Assembly: GCA_963701675.1 (NCBI GenBank) | Contig: OY969623.1 | Span: 682,001 to 746,000 of the forward strand | Origin: G963701675 sp963701675 | GTDB taxonomy: Bacteria; Planctomycetota; Planctomycetia; Gemmatales; Gemmataceae | Direction: 5' to 3' | DNA: 64,000 nt | Part shown: positions 9,439 through 19,291 of the stretch, piece after piece | Layout of the letters: each line of letters begins with the position of its first letter | Position numbering within the stretch: the stretch's first letter is position 1 | Position numbers and translations under genes: made by a program | Notes under the pieces: generated by a model | Told to the model about the DNA's origin: nothing | Database searches by the model: none | What the model saw: only the letters and a program-made list of their open reading frames with translations

Positions 9439-10056
9439 GTGGACCCGCTGACCCCCTTTAGCAATTGCTCCGACGAGAATCTCGTTGTCCAGTTTCGGCG
9501 CGGACAAACCGAGGCATTCGGCGCTCTCGTTCGCCGTTACGAGCACGAGCTGTATGGATACTTGCGGCGGTACTTGGGCGATGCGGCTTTGGCCGACGAT
9601 GTGTTTCAAAACACCTTCCTCCAGCTTTACAGCAAGATCGGCCAATATGAGGAAGGTCGGCCGTTTCGACCGTGGCTTTACACGATTGCAACGAACCAGG
9701 CCATCGATGCGTTGCGCCGGCAAAACCGGCACCCAGCTCTAAGCCTCGACCAGCATCGCGAGAAATCCGCCGACGGCGAGGTCCACGGGCTGTTCGAAAT
9801 GCTCGAAGCGCGCACGCCCGGTCCGGTCGAGCTGGTTCAGGGCGAAGAGCTGCGGGAACGGGTTCGGGCCAGTGTCGATCAGTTGCCCGATTTCCTGAAA
9901 CAGGTGGTGATACTCGCATACTATCAAGGTCTTCGGTACCGCGAAGTTGCGGAGATACTTGGCATTCCCGTGGGGACGGTGAAGTCGCGGTTGCATGCCG
10001 CCCTAGTTCGATTGCAAGAGGCATGGGCGACTTCACACGCGGTAGAGAAAGCTTAA
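9439..10056 (+). CDS. ECF-type RNA polymerase sigma-70 factor
   Basis: This 205-aa protein has sigma region 2 at about residues 20-90 (LADDVFQNTFLQLYSKI, then RPFRPWLYTIATNQAIDALR) and region 4 at about 145-198 (YREVAEILGIPVGTVKSRLH). It lacks regions 1.1 and 3, as expected for an ECF factor. It starts with GTG. The stop is 4 bp before the next gene, which encodes its probable anti-sigma factor. The regulon is unknown. Confidence 0.93.
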   Translation: MDPLTPFSNCSDENLVVQFRRGQTEAFGALVRRYEHELYGYLRRYLGDAALADDVFQNTFLQLYSKIGQYEEGRPFRPWLYTIATNQAIDALRRQNRHPALSLDQHREKSADGEVHGLFEMLEARTPGPVELVQGEELRERVRASVDQLPDFLKQVVILAYYQGLRYREVAEILGIPVGTVKSRLHAALVRLQEAWATSHAVEKA

Positions 10057-10060
10057 GTCT

Positions 10061-11029
10061 ATGGACGCAAACTTGCTCGGTTATCTCCTGAACTCGCTTG
10101 AGCCGAACGAGGCGCGGCAAGTCGAAGCGTATTTGCAAGGGAATCCTGCAGCCCAACAAAAACTGCAGCGCCTCCAGCACGCGATTGACCCGCTGAGCGC
10201 GGATCTGGAATCGGGGCCGCCGCCCGCGGGGCTGTGGATAAGAACCCTGGCCCGAGTCGCCGAGTATCAGTGCCAGCGCCTGCCCGTGGTGCCGTCGACG
10301 GTAGCTTTCCGATCGAGCAGCGGACGAAGTTGGTGGCGCCGCGCTGACGTGTTGGTAGCCGCCAGCGTACTGCTTTGCCTGATGCTCGTGGTCCCACCGG
10401 GTATCAACTATGTTCGGCATCAGTACCAGGTGGCTGCGTGCAAAGAAAACCTTCATAAGTTCCACGTCGCTCTCGCTAGTTACAGCGACGACCATCATGG
10501 CCAGTTTCCGGATGTAGCTACCGCGAGTTTCGAACCCAGAAACGTTGCGGGCATGTTCGTGCCTGTTCTCCGTGAGGCGGGGTTGCTCGGAGACCAGGTC
10601 TCCGTTCGCTGTCCGGCGAATCCGCAACTAGTGGAAGCCAAACAATCGCGGCACCAGCTCGAGCAATTGTCGGACGACGAGTTCGATGCCATTAAGCCTC
10701 ACCTGGCCGGGAACTATTCATATCCTTTAGGCTACCTCCACGAAGGCAAGACGCGGGGCCCGCGGATGGAAACCAACGGAACCAATCAGGTGATCCCGCT
10801 GATGGCAGATCGGCCGCCGGAAGGAATCGACGAGGGGATCACCGGGAATAGCCGCAATCACAACGGCCGCGGGCAAGTCGTCCTTTTCCAAGATGGTCAC
10901 GCGGCATTTGTCAACTCGCGCCATGTCGGCTACGAGGGTGACGATATCTACCTCAATCGCGACGCCAAAGTAAGGGCGGGCCGAGACCGAACCGACGCCG
11001 TCCTCGGCCATAGCGCGGCCCGTCCGTGA
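10061..11029 (+). CDS. membrane anti-sigma-like protein with DUF1559-like extracytoplasmic domain
   Basis: This 322-aa protein is translationally coupled to the ECF sigma gene. The N-terminal part (about 1-90; LLGYLLNSLEPNEARQVEAY) resembles planctomycete anti-sigma cytoplasmic domains but has no HxxxCxxC zinc motif. One transmembrane segment follows (about 97-120). The outer domain (about 125-310) resembles DUF1559 proteins: it begins CKENLHKFHVALASYSDDHHG and carries the terminal H-x-DG element in HNGRGQVVLFQDGH. I infer a membrane anti-sigma factor whose external DUF1559-like domain senses the envelope. That domain is better known from planctomycete pseudopilin-like proteins. Confidence 0.75.
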   Translation: MDANLLGYLLNSLEPNEARQVEAYLQGNPAAQQKLQRLQHAIDPLSADLESGPPPAGLWIRTLARVAEYQCQRLPVVPSTVAFRSSSGRSWWRRADVLVAASVLLCLMLVVPPGINYVRHQYQVAACKENLHKFHVALASYSDDHHGQFPDVATASFEPRNVAGMFVPVLREAGLLGDQVSVRCPANPQLVEAKQSRHQLEQLSDDEFDAIKPHLAGNYSYPLGYLHEGKTRGPRMETNGTNQVIPLMADRPPEGIDEGITGNSRNHNGRGQVVLFQDGHAAFVNSRHVGYEGDDIYLNRDAKVRAGRDRTDAVLGHSAARP

Positions 11030-11038
11030 AATGACCCA

Positions 11039-13531
11039 TCAACCTCCTACCAAGATTCCGCCGACGATGCCGGGTGCGAACGTCTCGTAGACCGCCGGCG
11101 GCAGGATGCCACTGGAATTGCCAAGCACCACGCGAAGATGAGGGGCACCCGACGAAGCGCCCGTAATGATCTCGTCCAGGGTATCGCCGTTGACGTCGCC
11201 GGTTCCTACCGACGCGCCAATGTTGAATTGGAGTTGGTACGCGAAGAATTGCGCCAACAGGCTGGCGTTGGGATTGTTGCCGTTGAATGTTCCGTTGGCG
11301 AATGCCTGGCCGTTGTAAACCCGCACATCCGGATTGCCGGCCGATGCACCGGTGATCAAGTCTACAAACGTATCGCCGTTCGTGTCACCAGTCGTGACAA
11401 ACGCGCCGACGTTGAAGTTGAGTCCGTAGGCGAAGAACTGTGCGATCAGGCTTGAGCCGTTGGGATTAAACGTGCCGGCCGCGATATCCGAACCTTTGTA
11501 GACGCGCACATCCGGATTACCCACCGTAGCGCCGGTGATGACATCCGCGAAGCCATCCTGGTCCAGGTCGCCGGCCGCCACATTGGCGCCGACGTTGAAT
11601 TGCAGGCCGTAGGGGAACCACTGCGCCAATAAGCCGGGAGTGGGGCTGCCGTTGGCGATATTCTGGCCGTTCCACACCCGGGTATCGGGATTGCCGACAC
11701 TGGCGCCGGTGATGAGGTCGTCGAAGCCGTCGTTGTTGACATCGCCGACGGCCACACTGGCGCCGACACCAAAACTGACGTCATAGGCAAAGAACTGCGT
11801 GAACAGGGCGCCGTCCGGGTTGCTGTTGAAGCTGTTCGCCTGAACCGCCGCGCCGTTATAAATCTTGACGTGGGCAAAGCTCTGGCGGGCGGCGATCGCA
11901 TAATCCGGAATGGTGTCGTTGTTGAAGTCGCCAACCGCTACCGAGACGGGCCCCGTGTACGTGAGGCCGAACGGTAGGAAATTCGCCACCATGGCGCCGG
12001 TGCTCATCTGTCGAATCTGCGCCCGGCCGGGCGAGCCGGCATTGACGAGGATGTTCCCCACCGGTGTCACGTTCTGCTGAACGGGCGCGGAAGTACTCGG
12101 ACTGAAGCCGTAGTTGCCGAGCGTAAAGCCGTTGTAAGTTGCGGTAACGGAGTTGTTGCCGATGGGCAATGAGCTGGTCGTCAACTGGGCCTGGCGACTG
12201 CTGTTCAGTTGGACCGTTCCCAGCGGGTTCCCGCCGTTGAAGAACGTTACGGTGCCGTCATTGCCGATGGGAATGGCATTGGAATTGGCCGCAACTGCAA
12301 AGACCGCCGCCGTAAAGGTCACCTGCTGACCGAGGGCAGAAGTACTTCCTGAGCTGGCCAACGTCGTAACAGTCGTCGGTTGCTGATACTCGTAGGCGCC
12401 CATGTCGGTAATCAGATTCACGGGGCGGTTGAATCCGCGCGTGTCGCTGAGCGGTGCACTCGTGTTGGTGCCGGCGTCGATAGCGGGACTGCCGGCAAGG
12501 AGTGCGCGTGTTGAGAACGGCCCACCGTTAGCGAGCAGCGACCCCAGCAACGGATTGATAGGCGAGCCCGTGCTGCCCACCAGATTACCGTTCACACCAT
12601 TGACGGCGCCGGTGCTACCCGTACCGTCGCCGATCAAGTTATTGGTGGCGACGTTGATGATGCCGGAGACATCAGGCGAGTTGGTCGCGGAGTTTTGGGC
12701 GATGATGGTGTTGCGCAAATTCACCGACGACACGGAGGCGATGTCCATGCCGCCGCCGCTTCCGCTGCCCGCACTGTTGCCGGCGATGGTGGAGTTCGTG
12801 ATGACGATCGGCGATGTATCATTAGCGATCCCGCCGCCGAATCCGGAACTATTGGCGTTGATTGTGACGTTCGTCAGAGTCATGCCGCCGCTATTGGGAC
12901 CGTTGTAGATACCGCCGCCGGAACCAAAGTTCAAACCGGACGGTTGCGCGATGTTGTTGGTGATGAGCACATTGGTCAGCGACATGCCGCCCTGGTTGTA
13001 GATCGCCCCGCCGCGCCCGGCTAACCCGGCGACGGCCACGGCCGCGCTGTTCGAAATCACAACGTTGGCCAGATTCAACGATCCCACGTTATAGATCGCG
13101 CCGCCGAACGCATTCGGAAATCCCGGGAACGCCGACACGCCGCGGTTCAATGTTAGACCGGTAACGTTCACCGTTACGCCTTGAGGAACGTTGAAAATCT
13201 GAAACGCGTTGTTCCCATCCACCGTGATCTGAAAAGCGCCGGGCCCGACGATGTTCAAGTTCTTTCCGATCGGAAGATTGCCGGTCGTCAATGTGATGGC
13301 GCCGCTTAGTCCGGAATTGAAGTTCACTGTGCCGTTAAACGGCGTGTCGAAGATGGCTTGCCGCAGCGAACCCGGACCACTGTCGTTGAGATTGGTGACG
13401 GTGGTCAGCAAGCGCCGATCTTCCAAGATTTCCAGACAGGGCGAAAACCGGGCGCGAGCCGATAATGATGTTGGTCGGGCTGAACGTTTCGTTAATCGAC
13501 TGAGCCATGAAATCGGACGCTCCGTCACCAT
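11039..13531 (-). CDS. LEPR-XLL exported beta-helix / Ig-like / FG-GAP repeat protein
   Basis: The ATG at 13531 has AAAGG 9 nt upstream; a GTG at 13573 would add 14 residues. The 830-aa product has the LEPR-XLL-type motif LEILEDRRLL near its N terminus. Next comes a parallel beta-helix region (about 40-380) with GGGIYN-type turns, ending in a choice-of-anchor-Q-like element (DMGAYEY). One Ig-like domain follows (about 385-475), then FG-GAP/VCBS repeats (about 490-830) with calcium-loop signatures such as GDVNNDGFDD and GDTNGDTFVD. It is probably cell-surface or secreted. Its FG-GAP block is closely similar to the C terminus of the 1814-aa protein at 28483-33927. Confidence 0.85.
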   Translation of the reverse strand: MVTERPISWLSRLTKRSARPTSLSARARFSPCLEILEDRRLLTTVTNLNDSGPGSLRQAIFDTPFNGTVNFNSGLSGAITLTTGNLPIGKNLNIVGPGAFQITVDGNNAFQIFNVPQGVTVNVTGLTLNRGVSAFPGFPNAFGGAIYNVGSLNLANVVISNSAAVAVAGLAGRGGAIYNQGGMSLTNVLITNNIAQPSGLNFGSGGGIYNGPNSGGMTLTNVTINANSSGFGGGIANDTSPIVITNSTIAGNSAGSGSGGGMDIASVSSVNLRNTIIAQNSATNSPDVSGIINVATNNLIGDGTGSTGAVNGVNGNLVGSTGSPINPLLGSLLANGGPFSTRALLAGSPAIDAGTNTSAPLSDTRGFNRPVNLITDMGAYEYQQPTTVTTLASSGSTSALGQQVTFTAAVFAVAANSNAIPIGNDGTVTFFNGGNPLGTVQLNSSRQAQLTTSSLPIGNNSVTATYNGFTLGNYGFSPSTSAPVQQNVTPVGNILVNAGSPGRAQIRQMSTGAMVANFLPFGLTYTGPVSVAVGDFNNDTIPDYAIAARQSFAHVKIYNGAAVQANSFNSNPDGALFTQFFAYDVSFGVGASVAVGDVNNDGFDDLITGASVGNPDTRVWNGQNIANGSPTPGLLAQWFPYGLQFNVGANVAAGDLDQDGFADVITGATVGNPDVRVYKGSDIAAGTFNPNGSSLIAQFFAYGLNFNVGAFVTTGDTNGDTFVDLITGASAGNPDVRVYNGQAFANGTFNGNNPNASLLAQFFAYQLQFNIGASVGTGDVNGDTLDEIITGASSGAPHLRVVLGNSSGILPPAVYETFAPGIVGGILVGG

Positions 13532-13671
13532 AATGCTGGACCTTTCCGTAATCGCAAAGGCGTGAACCGCCACGAGATATGCACAGCCATTCCGTGCCGT
13601 CGCGGCGGTGAACCGAAATCTCCCGAAATTATAGCGATTGCCTCAATAAATGAAGCGCCGATTGCCTCCCA

Positions 13672-14850
13672 CTATATCACCCGGCAAAACACCGCCTTCA
13701 AGTAGCGGCTTTCTGGGACTTGCACTAAGAACGGATGGTCGGGGGCGGCGCCGCTGATGCGAATAATTTGTAACGTTCGTCCCGCCTGCCACGCCGCCCG
13801 GCGCAACGTCTCCAAAAAGTCCTCCTCCCGCACCAACCCAGTGCACGAACACGTCAGCAACACCCCGCCCGGCGCCACTACCTGGAGCGCCAGGCGATTC
13901 ATGTCGTAGTAGCGCTTTAGTGCCAATCCGATTTCTTCGCGGTCACGCGTCTGTTTGGATGGATCGAGTACGACAACGTCAAAACGTTGCCCGCTCGGCA
14001 GCACATCACGCAGCCACGTAAATAGGTCCGCTTGAACAAACCTGACGCGTGCCTGGTTGAGGTTGGCGTTCTGCTTGGCCATGGCAAGCGCCTGTTCATC
14101 GAGGTCGACGCCGACAACCTCCTCGGCCTCGCCGCGTACCTTGGCGTACACGGAAAACCCGCCGGTGTTGCAGCACAGATCCAACACGCGTTTCCCCGCG
14201 CAGAGCATGGCGAATTCTCGACGATTCTCGCGCTGATCGAGAAAGAAACCAGTTTTGTGCTTGCTTCCCGGGGCCACCCGAAAGCGAAGGCCGTTTTCGG
14301 TAATGGTGGCGGGCGACGGCGCCTCCGGAGGCCGGCAATCGAACGCCTCCTGCTTTTGCACGTGCTCTTCGGCGAACCAATAGAAACGGCTCTCCGGAAA
14401 GTGCCTTGCCAGCGCTTCCTGAATCGCCGATCGGAACCGAAACATCCCGGCCGAGAAATACTCCACCACCAGAAGCGGCCCAAATCGATCCACCACCAAG
14501 CCACTCAGTCCGTCGCCTTCCGAATGCACCACTCGGTATGCATCGGAGATCGTTTCCAGCCTCAGAATGTTCCGTCGCATGTCGACGGCAGATCCGATGC
14601 GACGGGCGAAGAACTCGGTGTCGATGGCTTCCTCGGCGTCGGTCGTGAGCACTCGAACACCGATGCGGGAATGGCCGTTATAAAACCCGCGGGCAATCCA
14701 CAGTCCGTCGCGTTGCAGGACATCCACCACGCTCCCGCCCGGAATGCGTTCCGCCGGCTTCTCCACCATCTTGCGAAAAATCCACGGATGCGACGATCGC
14801 CGCTCGATCAAGAGCCGAACCTGGGGCAGGGGGGTGGCCGTGGATGTCAT
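13672..14850 (-). CDS. rlmI: class I rRNA large-subunit methyltransferase, RlmI family
   Basis: The 392-aa protein combines an N-terminal PUA-like domain (about 10-85; HPWIFRKMVEKP) with a Rossmann methyltransferase domain. Motif I reads VLDLCCNTGGFSVYA and the acidic strand is VVGVDLD. RlmI makes 5-methylcytosine in 23S rRNA; the length matches the family. In place of the usual DPP-K catalytic-loop sequence it has VVLDPSKQTRD. A cysteine pair (LLTCSCTG) lies downstream in the usual place. Family is sure; the exact target base is not. Confidence 0.88.
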   Translation of the reverse strand: MTSTATPLPQVRLLIERRSSHPWIFRKMVEKPAERIPGGSVVDVLQRDGLWIARGFYNGHSRIGVRVLTTDAEEAIDTEFFARRIGSAVDMRRNILRLETISDAYRVVHSEGDGLSGLVVDRFGPLLVVEYFSAGMFRFRSAIQEALARHFPESRFYWFAEEHVQKQEAFDCRPPEAPSPATITENGLRFRVAPGSKHKTGFFLDQRENRREFAMLCAGKRVLDLCCNTGGFSVYAKVRGEAEEVVGVDLDEQALAMAKQNANLNQARVRFVQADLFTWLRDVLPSGQRFDVVVLDPSKQTRDREEIGLALKRYYDMNRLALQVVAPGGVLLTCSCTGLVREEDFLETLRRAAWQAGRTLQIIRISGAAPDHPFLVQVPESRYLKAVFCRVI

Positions 14851-15180
14851 CTTCTAACTCGATACATTGCGGGCTCTCCTCACCGTAAACCACCGTACCT
14901 TACGGTGATCTACGCTTTATGGCACGCCCTTGCACAACCTGAATCTTTCGGACGACGCCGCAGGAGTGCCGTGTAATTTGCCAACCTGTTGGGACATCGC
15001 TACGTCACTCCACCTCGGCGCGCACCTCGCGCGCAGCCGTTCGCGCATCATGCCACACTGTCACACTTTCATGCAAGCGCCGTTCTGTGACAAATCTCGA
15101 GAAACAGAAAAAGATGATGCACCAATGCACATTGGCGAGCGTCGCGGCGTAAGCGCGACGTGATGATAGGGTTCACGGAT
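14851..15180. other. intergenic region, no gene recognised
   Basis: This 330-base gap lies upstream of the rlmI-like gene and downstream of the 1360-aa gene, both on the minus strand. It should contain the rlmI promoter. I see no credible reading frame or strong hairpin. Confidence 0.4.
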
Positions 15181-18100
15181 CTATGCGAGCGCCACGGTCG
15201 CGAGGTCGATCCACCGGTTCACCGGGTCGCCGGCCGTCCAGGCCATGCCGCGCAGGAGAAGGATACGGAAAAGCGGATCGTCGAATGTCCATGTGTAATG
15301 GCCGAGGATGCTCACAAAAACGCGCCCTTTGCCGCGTTGATAAGTCCACAACAGAGGTTGTGCCTGCCCATCTTCGTTGGAGCTTGCCAGTATCTCGACT
15401 TTCTTGGGATCGCCGACAAGGTTCCAATAAGATTCGTCGACGAAGCGAACGTTGGAAAAGCCGTCGGTTATCGGATGTTTCGCCGTACGGAAGGAAACAT
15501 CCAACGGGCCGTGCCGATAACGGGAAAAACCGTCGCGCCAAGCAAGGCCGATGCGCTCGCCAAAGGCCTCGACGGCATTTCGGCCGTTGACCGCGTAGTG
15601 CAAGAGGACCAGACCGCCGCCGCGGTTCAAGTAGGCGTCGAGTTTGTTCGCCTTTTCCGCCGTCCAGTCAGAGTTTGCCGAGTACATCACGATGACGTCT
15701 GCTGTCTCCCATTGTCGCGGAGTCGGCCAATTCGTCGCCGTGGTTACGCTCGCGCCTTCCGCCAAGGACAGTAAGTTCTCCCAGCGCCGCTGCCAGAGAG
15801 GATAATCGTGTTCGCCGGGACCATGATCTTTCGGCCCGGCGACCAACACGATCTTGCGTTTGGGCGTTGCCAGTGGGTTCGCGCTCTTGAGTAGCGCGGC
15901 CACCTCCGTGCGCCGGCGTGTCGGCGGCGCATCGGCCAATTCCAATCGGGCCGGGGTTAACGGCTCGGTCAGAAGAAACGTCAGTAGATCACGAAGTTGT
16001 CCCTGGGTTACCTTCTTGTCCAAATCCTTCGGCATCGCGGATACCGTCGCGGGTTGCATCTCGGCGATCTCGTCGCGCGAAATCGTCGTCTCATTCGCGT
16101 TGTCGTCACCGAGAATCAGCTTGTCGTTCGAAACGCTCCGCGGCACCCCGGTCAACATTCGGCCGTCTTGAAGATGCACAATGAAACTCAGGTACTCCGG
16201 ATTCAGCGTTGCGTTCGGGTCGGTGATGTCCCGGAGGACGGATGCATAGTCACGATGGACTAAGTTTGAAAGATCTGGGCCGATCAGCCCGCCTCGACCA
16301 CGGACCTGATGACACTTCGAACAGGCCGCCTGCTCGCCGAAGAAGACGTCGCGGCCACGAATCCAGTTGCCGTCTTTGAGTTGCGGAATCGGACCTGAAG
16401 CGACGGTTTCCGTGTCGGTTTCCGTTTTTGTCGCCCACGGGACGAAAAACCGGCGTAGCGGCATCGACCGTTCGCGCTCTGGGTCCTCGGTCGTTGACCA
16501 CGAAAGTTTGAGGTTTGGTTCGTGCTTGTCCGTTTCGATGGTAAACTCCAGCGGCGATAGCTTTCCTTCCACGGACGCGATGCTACTCCCCAAGCCCTTG
16601 CCGCTCCACGTCGTGGTAGTTCGTTGCCGTTCAGAGCGAAGCGCCAGGTGGACCGTTTCGGTATCCGGAACATAATCGAGTTTCGTGCCTGGTTGAATCG
16701 CGGGATGGAGCAGTTTCCAGAGGTCCAGCCGAGTTTCCAAGGCAAGCCGACCGGGCTGCTCGGATAGCTTCCATAACACATCGTGTTCGGTACTACCCGC
16801 CGTCAATGCGCCGGACACGGATAGATCGAAGTGCGGCAGCCAGCCATTCCACCCCGGTCCGCCGCTATTCGGCGCCCACACGGCGTGAACTCCATTCAAC
16901 GTGTAGCCGATGTCGACCGCCGTCTCCTGTCGGAGTTCGCCTGTCGTTGCATTAGCCGTCGGCAATCCGGGAAGCGTGATCGCATAAGACACCGCATCAA
17001 CGTGTGGCGCCGTCGAAAAGACGAGCGTGCGCCGATCGGGCGTGATTTGCGCGGTGTGGATCGGAAGATAATGCCGTGGTGAAGCTAACTGCCGGTCGAC
17101 AATGGCGTACGGCGGACGCAGTACTTCGAATCGGTCACCGGGCTGAACGTGCGGCCCGTATTCAATGACGGCATTCTTTAGGACTTCGCTCAGGCGGCTC
17201 GGGTCCAGCTCACGATCGAACGCGATACGCACTTCTCGGGGATTAGACACGAATGCGAGCACCGGTTGCGGCGTCTTCGGGTCGCGGTAACGGATTTTGT
17301 AGAGCTTGCCCTTGCCGAGCGGGCCTGTGCCCCAATCGGGCGGGCCGCTATGTGTCGCCACCACGAGTTCGCCACGGGGTGAGACACAGCAATCGACCGT
17401 TAACATGTTGAGGCAGGCGATGAGGTGATTGTGGGCAACGTAGCCGCTGGCAGTCTTGATGAGTTTCGTGCGATAGAGTTTTCCGCGCGATTCGCCGCAA
17501 ACCAACGCGTCTCCTTCCCAAGACTTCGGTCCAAAGACAGGCCCGCCGTTCACCGACTCGTTGAAGACCATCCCGCACGTGGATTGATGTTGCGGGCCGT
17601 AATCGACCACGCTCGGCTCATCGATCACGTTCGGCAGATGTTTGGGGTGGCGCGGCGGGAAACCGTAGTGACGCCCTGGCTGGATGTGGAGCAGCTCGTC
17701 AAACGGATTGCCGTTGGGAAGCCAGGTCGCTCCTTCCTGGTCGGTCGAAAAGAGGTCGCCATGACGATTGAAAGCCAGGGCCACCGGAAAGCGGATGCCG
17801 GTGCACACGATTTCGCGCTTCGTGAAATCGGGAGATACCTTGAGGATGGCGCCGCGCTCGCTCTTAATGTCGTAGCCGCCTTTTCCCTCCTTGTCCAAAA
17901 GGTAGCCATTAGCATAATTCGCCGTGCCCAAGCCGAAATAGATACTGCCGTCCTTGTCGAGTGCCACGCCCAGGGCGTCGACGTTTTGCGGAATCTCCTT
18001 CCAACCGTCCGCAACGACGATTTCCTTGTCCGCCTTGCCATCACGGTCGGTATCCACAATCAATGACAGCTTTCCCTTCGACGACACGAAGGCGCCGTCG

Positions 18101-19263
18101 CCGCGCGGGTAACCCGGCGGAGTAAGCGCCATGCCGATGGGCCCGCGAAGCCGACCTTTGTTTTCCCAGAAGTGTTGCACCGTATCTTCGAGCCCATCAC
18201 CGTCGGAATCCGACAGCAAATAGATTTCGCCGCTGTACGCCAATGCCAGTAGGTTTCCGTCCGGACGGTAACGAACGTTATTGATGTTCGTCAGGTCGAC
18301 CGGCAGTTGATGCACGCTGAAGCCCGGCGCCAACATTTGCACGGGCGGCGCCTGGGCAACGGTCTTTAACGTGTGGCCACGCCTTCGTTCGTAGGCTGCC
18401 GACGCCTCGGTAAGACCCTTGTGTTTACGCCTCAGGTACTCGTTGGTCGACGTTAGTTCTTTTTCCTCGAGCGCACGGTCGAACAACAGGACTTCGGCGA
18501 TATCGCCGTCGAAGAAGCCACGAAGATGAGGCGGAGCGGACGTTAGTGAGTAACACCGTGCGCCAAGAAAGAAATGGTCCAACTGCTGGGGAATTGCATC
18601 TCGTCGCCGCGAACCGGCTGGCTTGCCGTCGATCCAAACCCGCACGCCGTCATCTCCCGGTCGGCACGACACGGTGATGACGTGGAATTCGCCGAACATC
18701 AAAGGCGACTTGAGCAGGTTGGCGGCGTTGACGAAGCCTTTGCCTTCGACGTTCAAGGATTGGAACATTCCGGTCGCCGGCCCATTCATGTCGATCGTGA
18801 ACGCCGAGGTGTAGTCATTTTGACCGGTTTGCTGTGCCGCCAGGATCGCCCGGAAGTCACCGGCATTGGAACGAGGCGCCGCCACGATGAACGCAGTGAA
18901 GGCGTCGACCGGGCTTGGCAGGCCCGTCGTTTGCAAAGCGTCGTCCTTGCCGTCGAAGCGCACCACGGCTCGGTCGTTTCCGAACCGGACATATCGGGGT
19001 TGCGCCGATTGCCGGTGCTGAACGAAATGACGAGCCTTGCCGGATGCATCAAACCAAACACCGACAAGGGCGTCGTTCTCCAGCGAAGGCTTTGCATGGG
19101 CCATCAATTGGGCGGTCAGTTGCTTGGCATCGAGCCAGAAAACCAAGCCATGCTTGGTTGGAGGACCCGCATCAACGGGCATCTCGTGGGTAGAAACGCG
19201 CGGGCCTTGAGAATAGTAGGCGATCAACGCCACAGAAACCACGAACAAGGTACGAATCCCCAT
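15181..19263 (-). CDS. LamG + PVC beta-propeller + cytochrome c + ThuA fusion protein
   Basis: This exported 1360-aa protein starts with a hydrophobic leader (residues 5-17), a LamG/concanavalin-like domain (about 35-265), and a sorbosone-dehydrogenase-like propeller (about 310-660; VNNVRYRPDG-type strands and calcium-like loops DSDGDGLED and DTDRDGKAD). A middle region (about 670-930) precedes a c-type heme domain with CSKCH at 981-985. The C terminus (about 1105-1355) is a ThuA domain beginning KIVLVAGPKDHGPGEHDY. GAGG precedes the ATG by 8 nt. ThuA domains are linked to carbohydrate use. I infer periplasmic sugar oxidation coupled to electron transfer. It resembles the first gene in the window but differs in domain order. 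Confidence 0.88.
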   Translation of the reverse strand: MGIRTLFVVSVALIAYYSQGPRVSTHEMPVDAGPPTKHGLVFWLDAKQLTAQLMAHAKPSLENDALVGVWFDASGKARHFVQHRQSAQPRYVRFGNDRAVVRFDGKDDALQTTGLPSPVDAFTAFIVAAPRSNAGDFRAILAAQQTGQNDYTSAFTIDMNGPATGMFQSLNVEGKGFVNAANLLKSPLMFGEFHVITVSCRPGDDGVRVWIDGKPAGSRRRDAIPQQLDHFFLGARCYSLTSAPPHLRGFFDGDIAEVLLFDRALEEKELTSTNEYLRRKHKGLTEASAAYERRRGHTLKTVAQAPPVQMLAPGFSVHQLPVDLTNINNVRYRPDGNLLALAYSGEIYLLSDSDGDGLEDTVQHFWENKGRLRGPIGMALTPPGYPRGDGAFVSSKGKLSLIVDTDRDGKADKEIVVADGWKEIPQNVDALGVALDKDGSIYFGLGTANYANGYLLDKEGKGGYDIKSERGAILKVSPDFTKREIVCTGIRFPVALAFNRHGDLFSTDQEGATWLPNGNPFDELLHIQPGRHYGFPPRHPKHLPNVIDEPSVVDYGPQHQSTCGMVFNESVNGGPVFGPKSWEGDALVCGESRGKLYRTKLIKTASGYVAHNHLIACLNMLTVDCCVSPRGELVVATHSGPPDWGTGPLGKGKLYKIRYRDPKTPQPVLAFVSNPREVRIAFDRELDPSRLSEVLKNAVIEYGPHVQPGDRFEVLRPPYAIVDRQLASPRHYLPIHTAQITPDRRTLVFSTAPHVDAVSYAITLPGLPTANATTGELRQETAVDIGYTLNGVHAVWAPNSGGPGWNGWLPHFDLSVSGALTAGSTEHDVLWKLSEQPGRLALETRLDLWKLLHPAIQPGTKLDYVPDTETVHLALRSERQRTTTTWSGKGLGSSIASVEGKLSPLEFTIETDKHEPNLKLSWSTTEDPERERSMPLRRFFVPWATKTETDTETVASGPIPQLKDGNWIRGRDVFFGEQAACSKCHQVRGRGGLIGPDLSNLVHRDYASVLRDITDPNATLNPEYLSFIVHLQDGRMLTGVPRSVSNDKLILGDDNANETTISRDEIAEMQPATVSAMPKDLDKKVTQGQLRDLLTFLLTEPLTPARLELADAPPTRRRTEVAALLKSANPLATPKRKIVLVAGPKDHGPGEHDYPLWQRRWENLLSLAEGASVTTATNWPTPRQWETADVIVMYSANSDWTAEKANKLDAYLNRGGGLVLLHYAVNGRNAVEAFGERIGLAWRDGFSRYRHGPLDVSFRTAKHPITDGFSNVRFVDESYWNLVGDPKKVEILASSNEDGQAQPLLWTYQRGKGRVFVSILGHYTWTFDDPLFRILLLRGMAWTAGDPVNRWIDLATVALA

Positions 19264-19291
19264 CGTTCTACCTCGCCGTGTTAGGCAGAGC

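Noticed and set aside
9458..10627. Minus-strand frame of 389 codons across the sigma/anti-sigma pair
   Set aside because: It is antisense to two coupled genes with clear motifs and its product is a low-information Arg-rich sequence.
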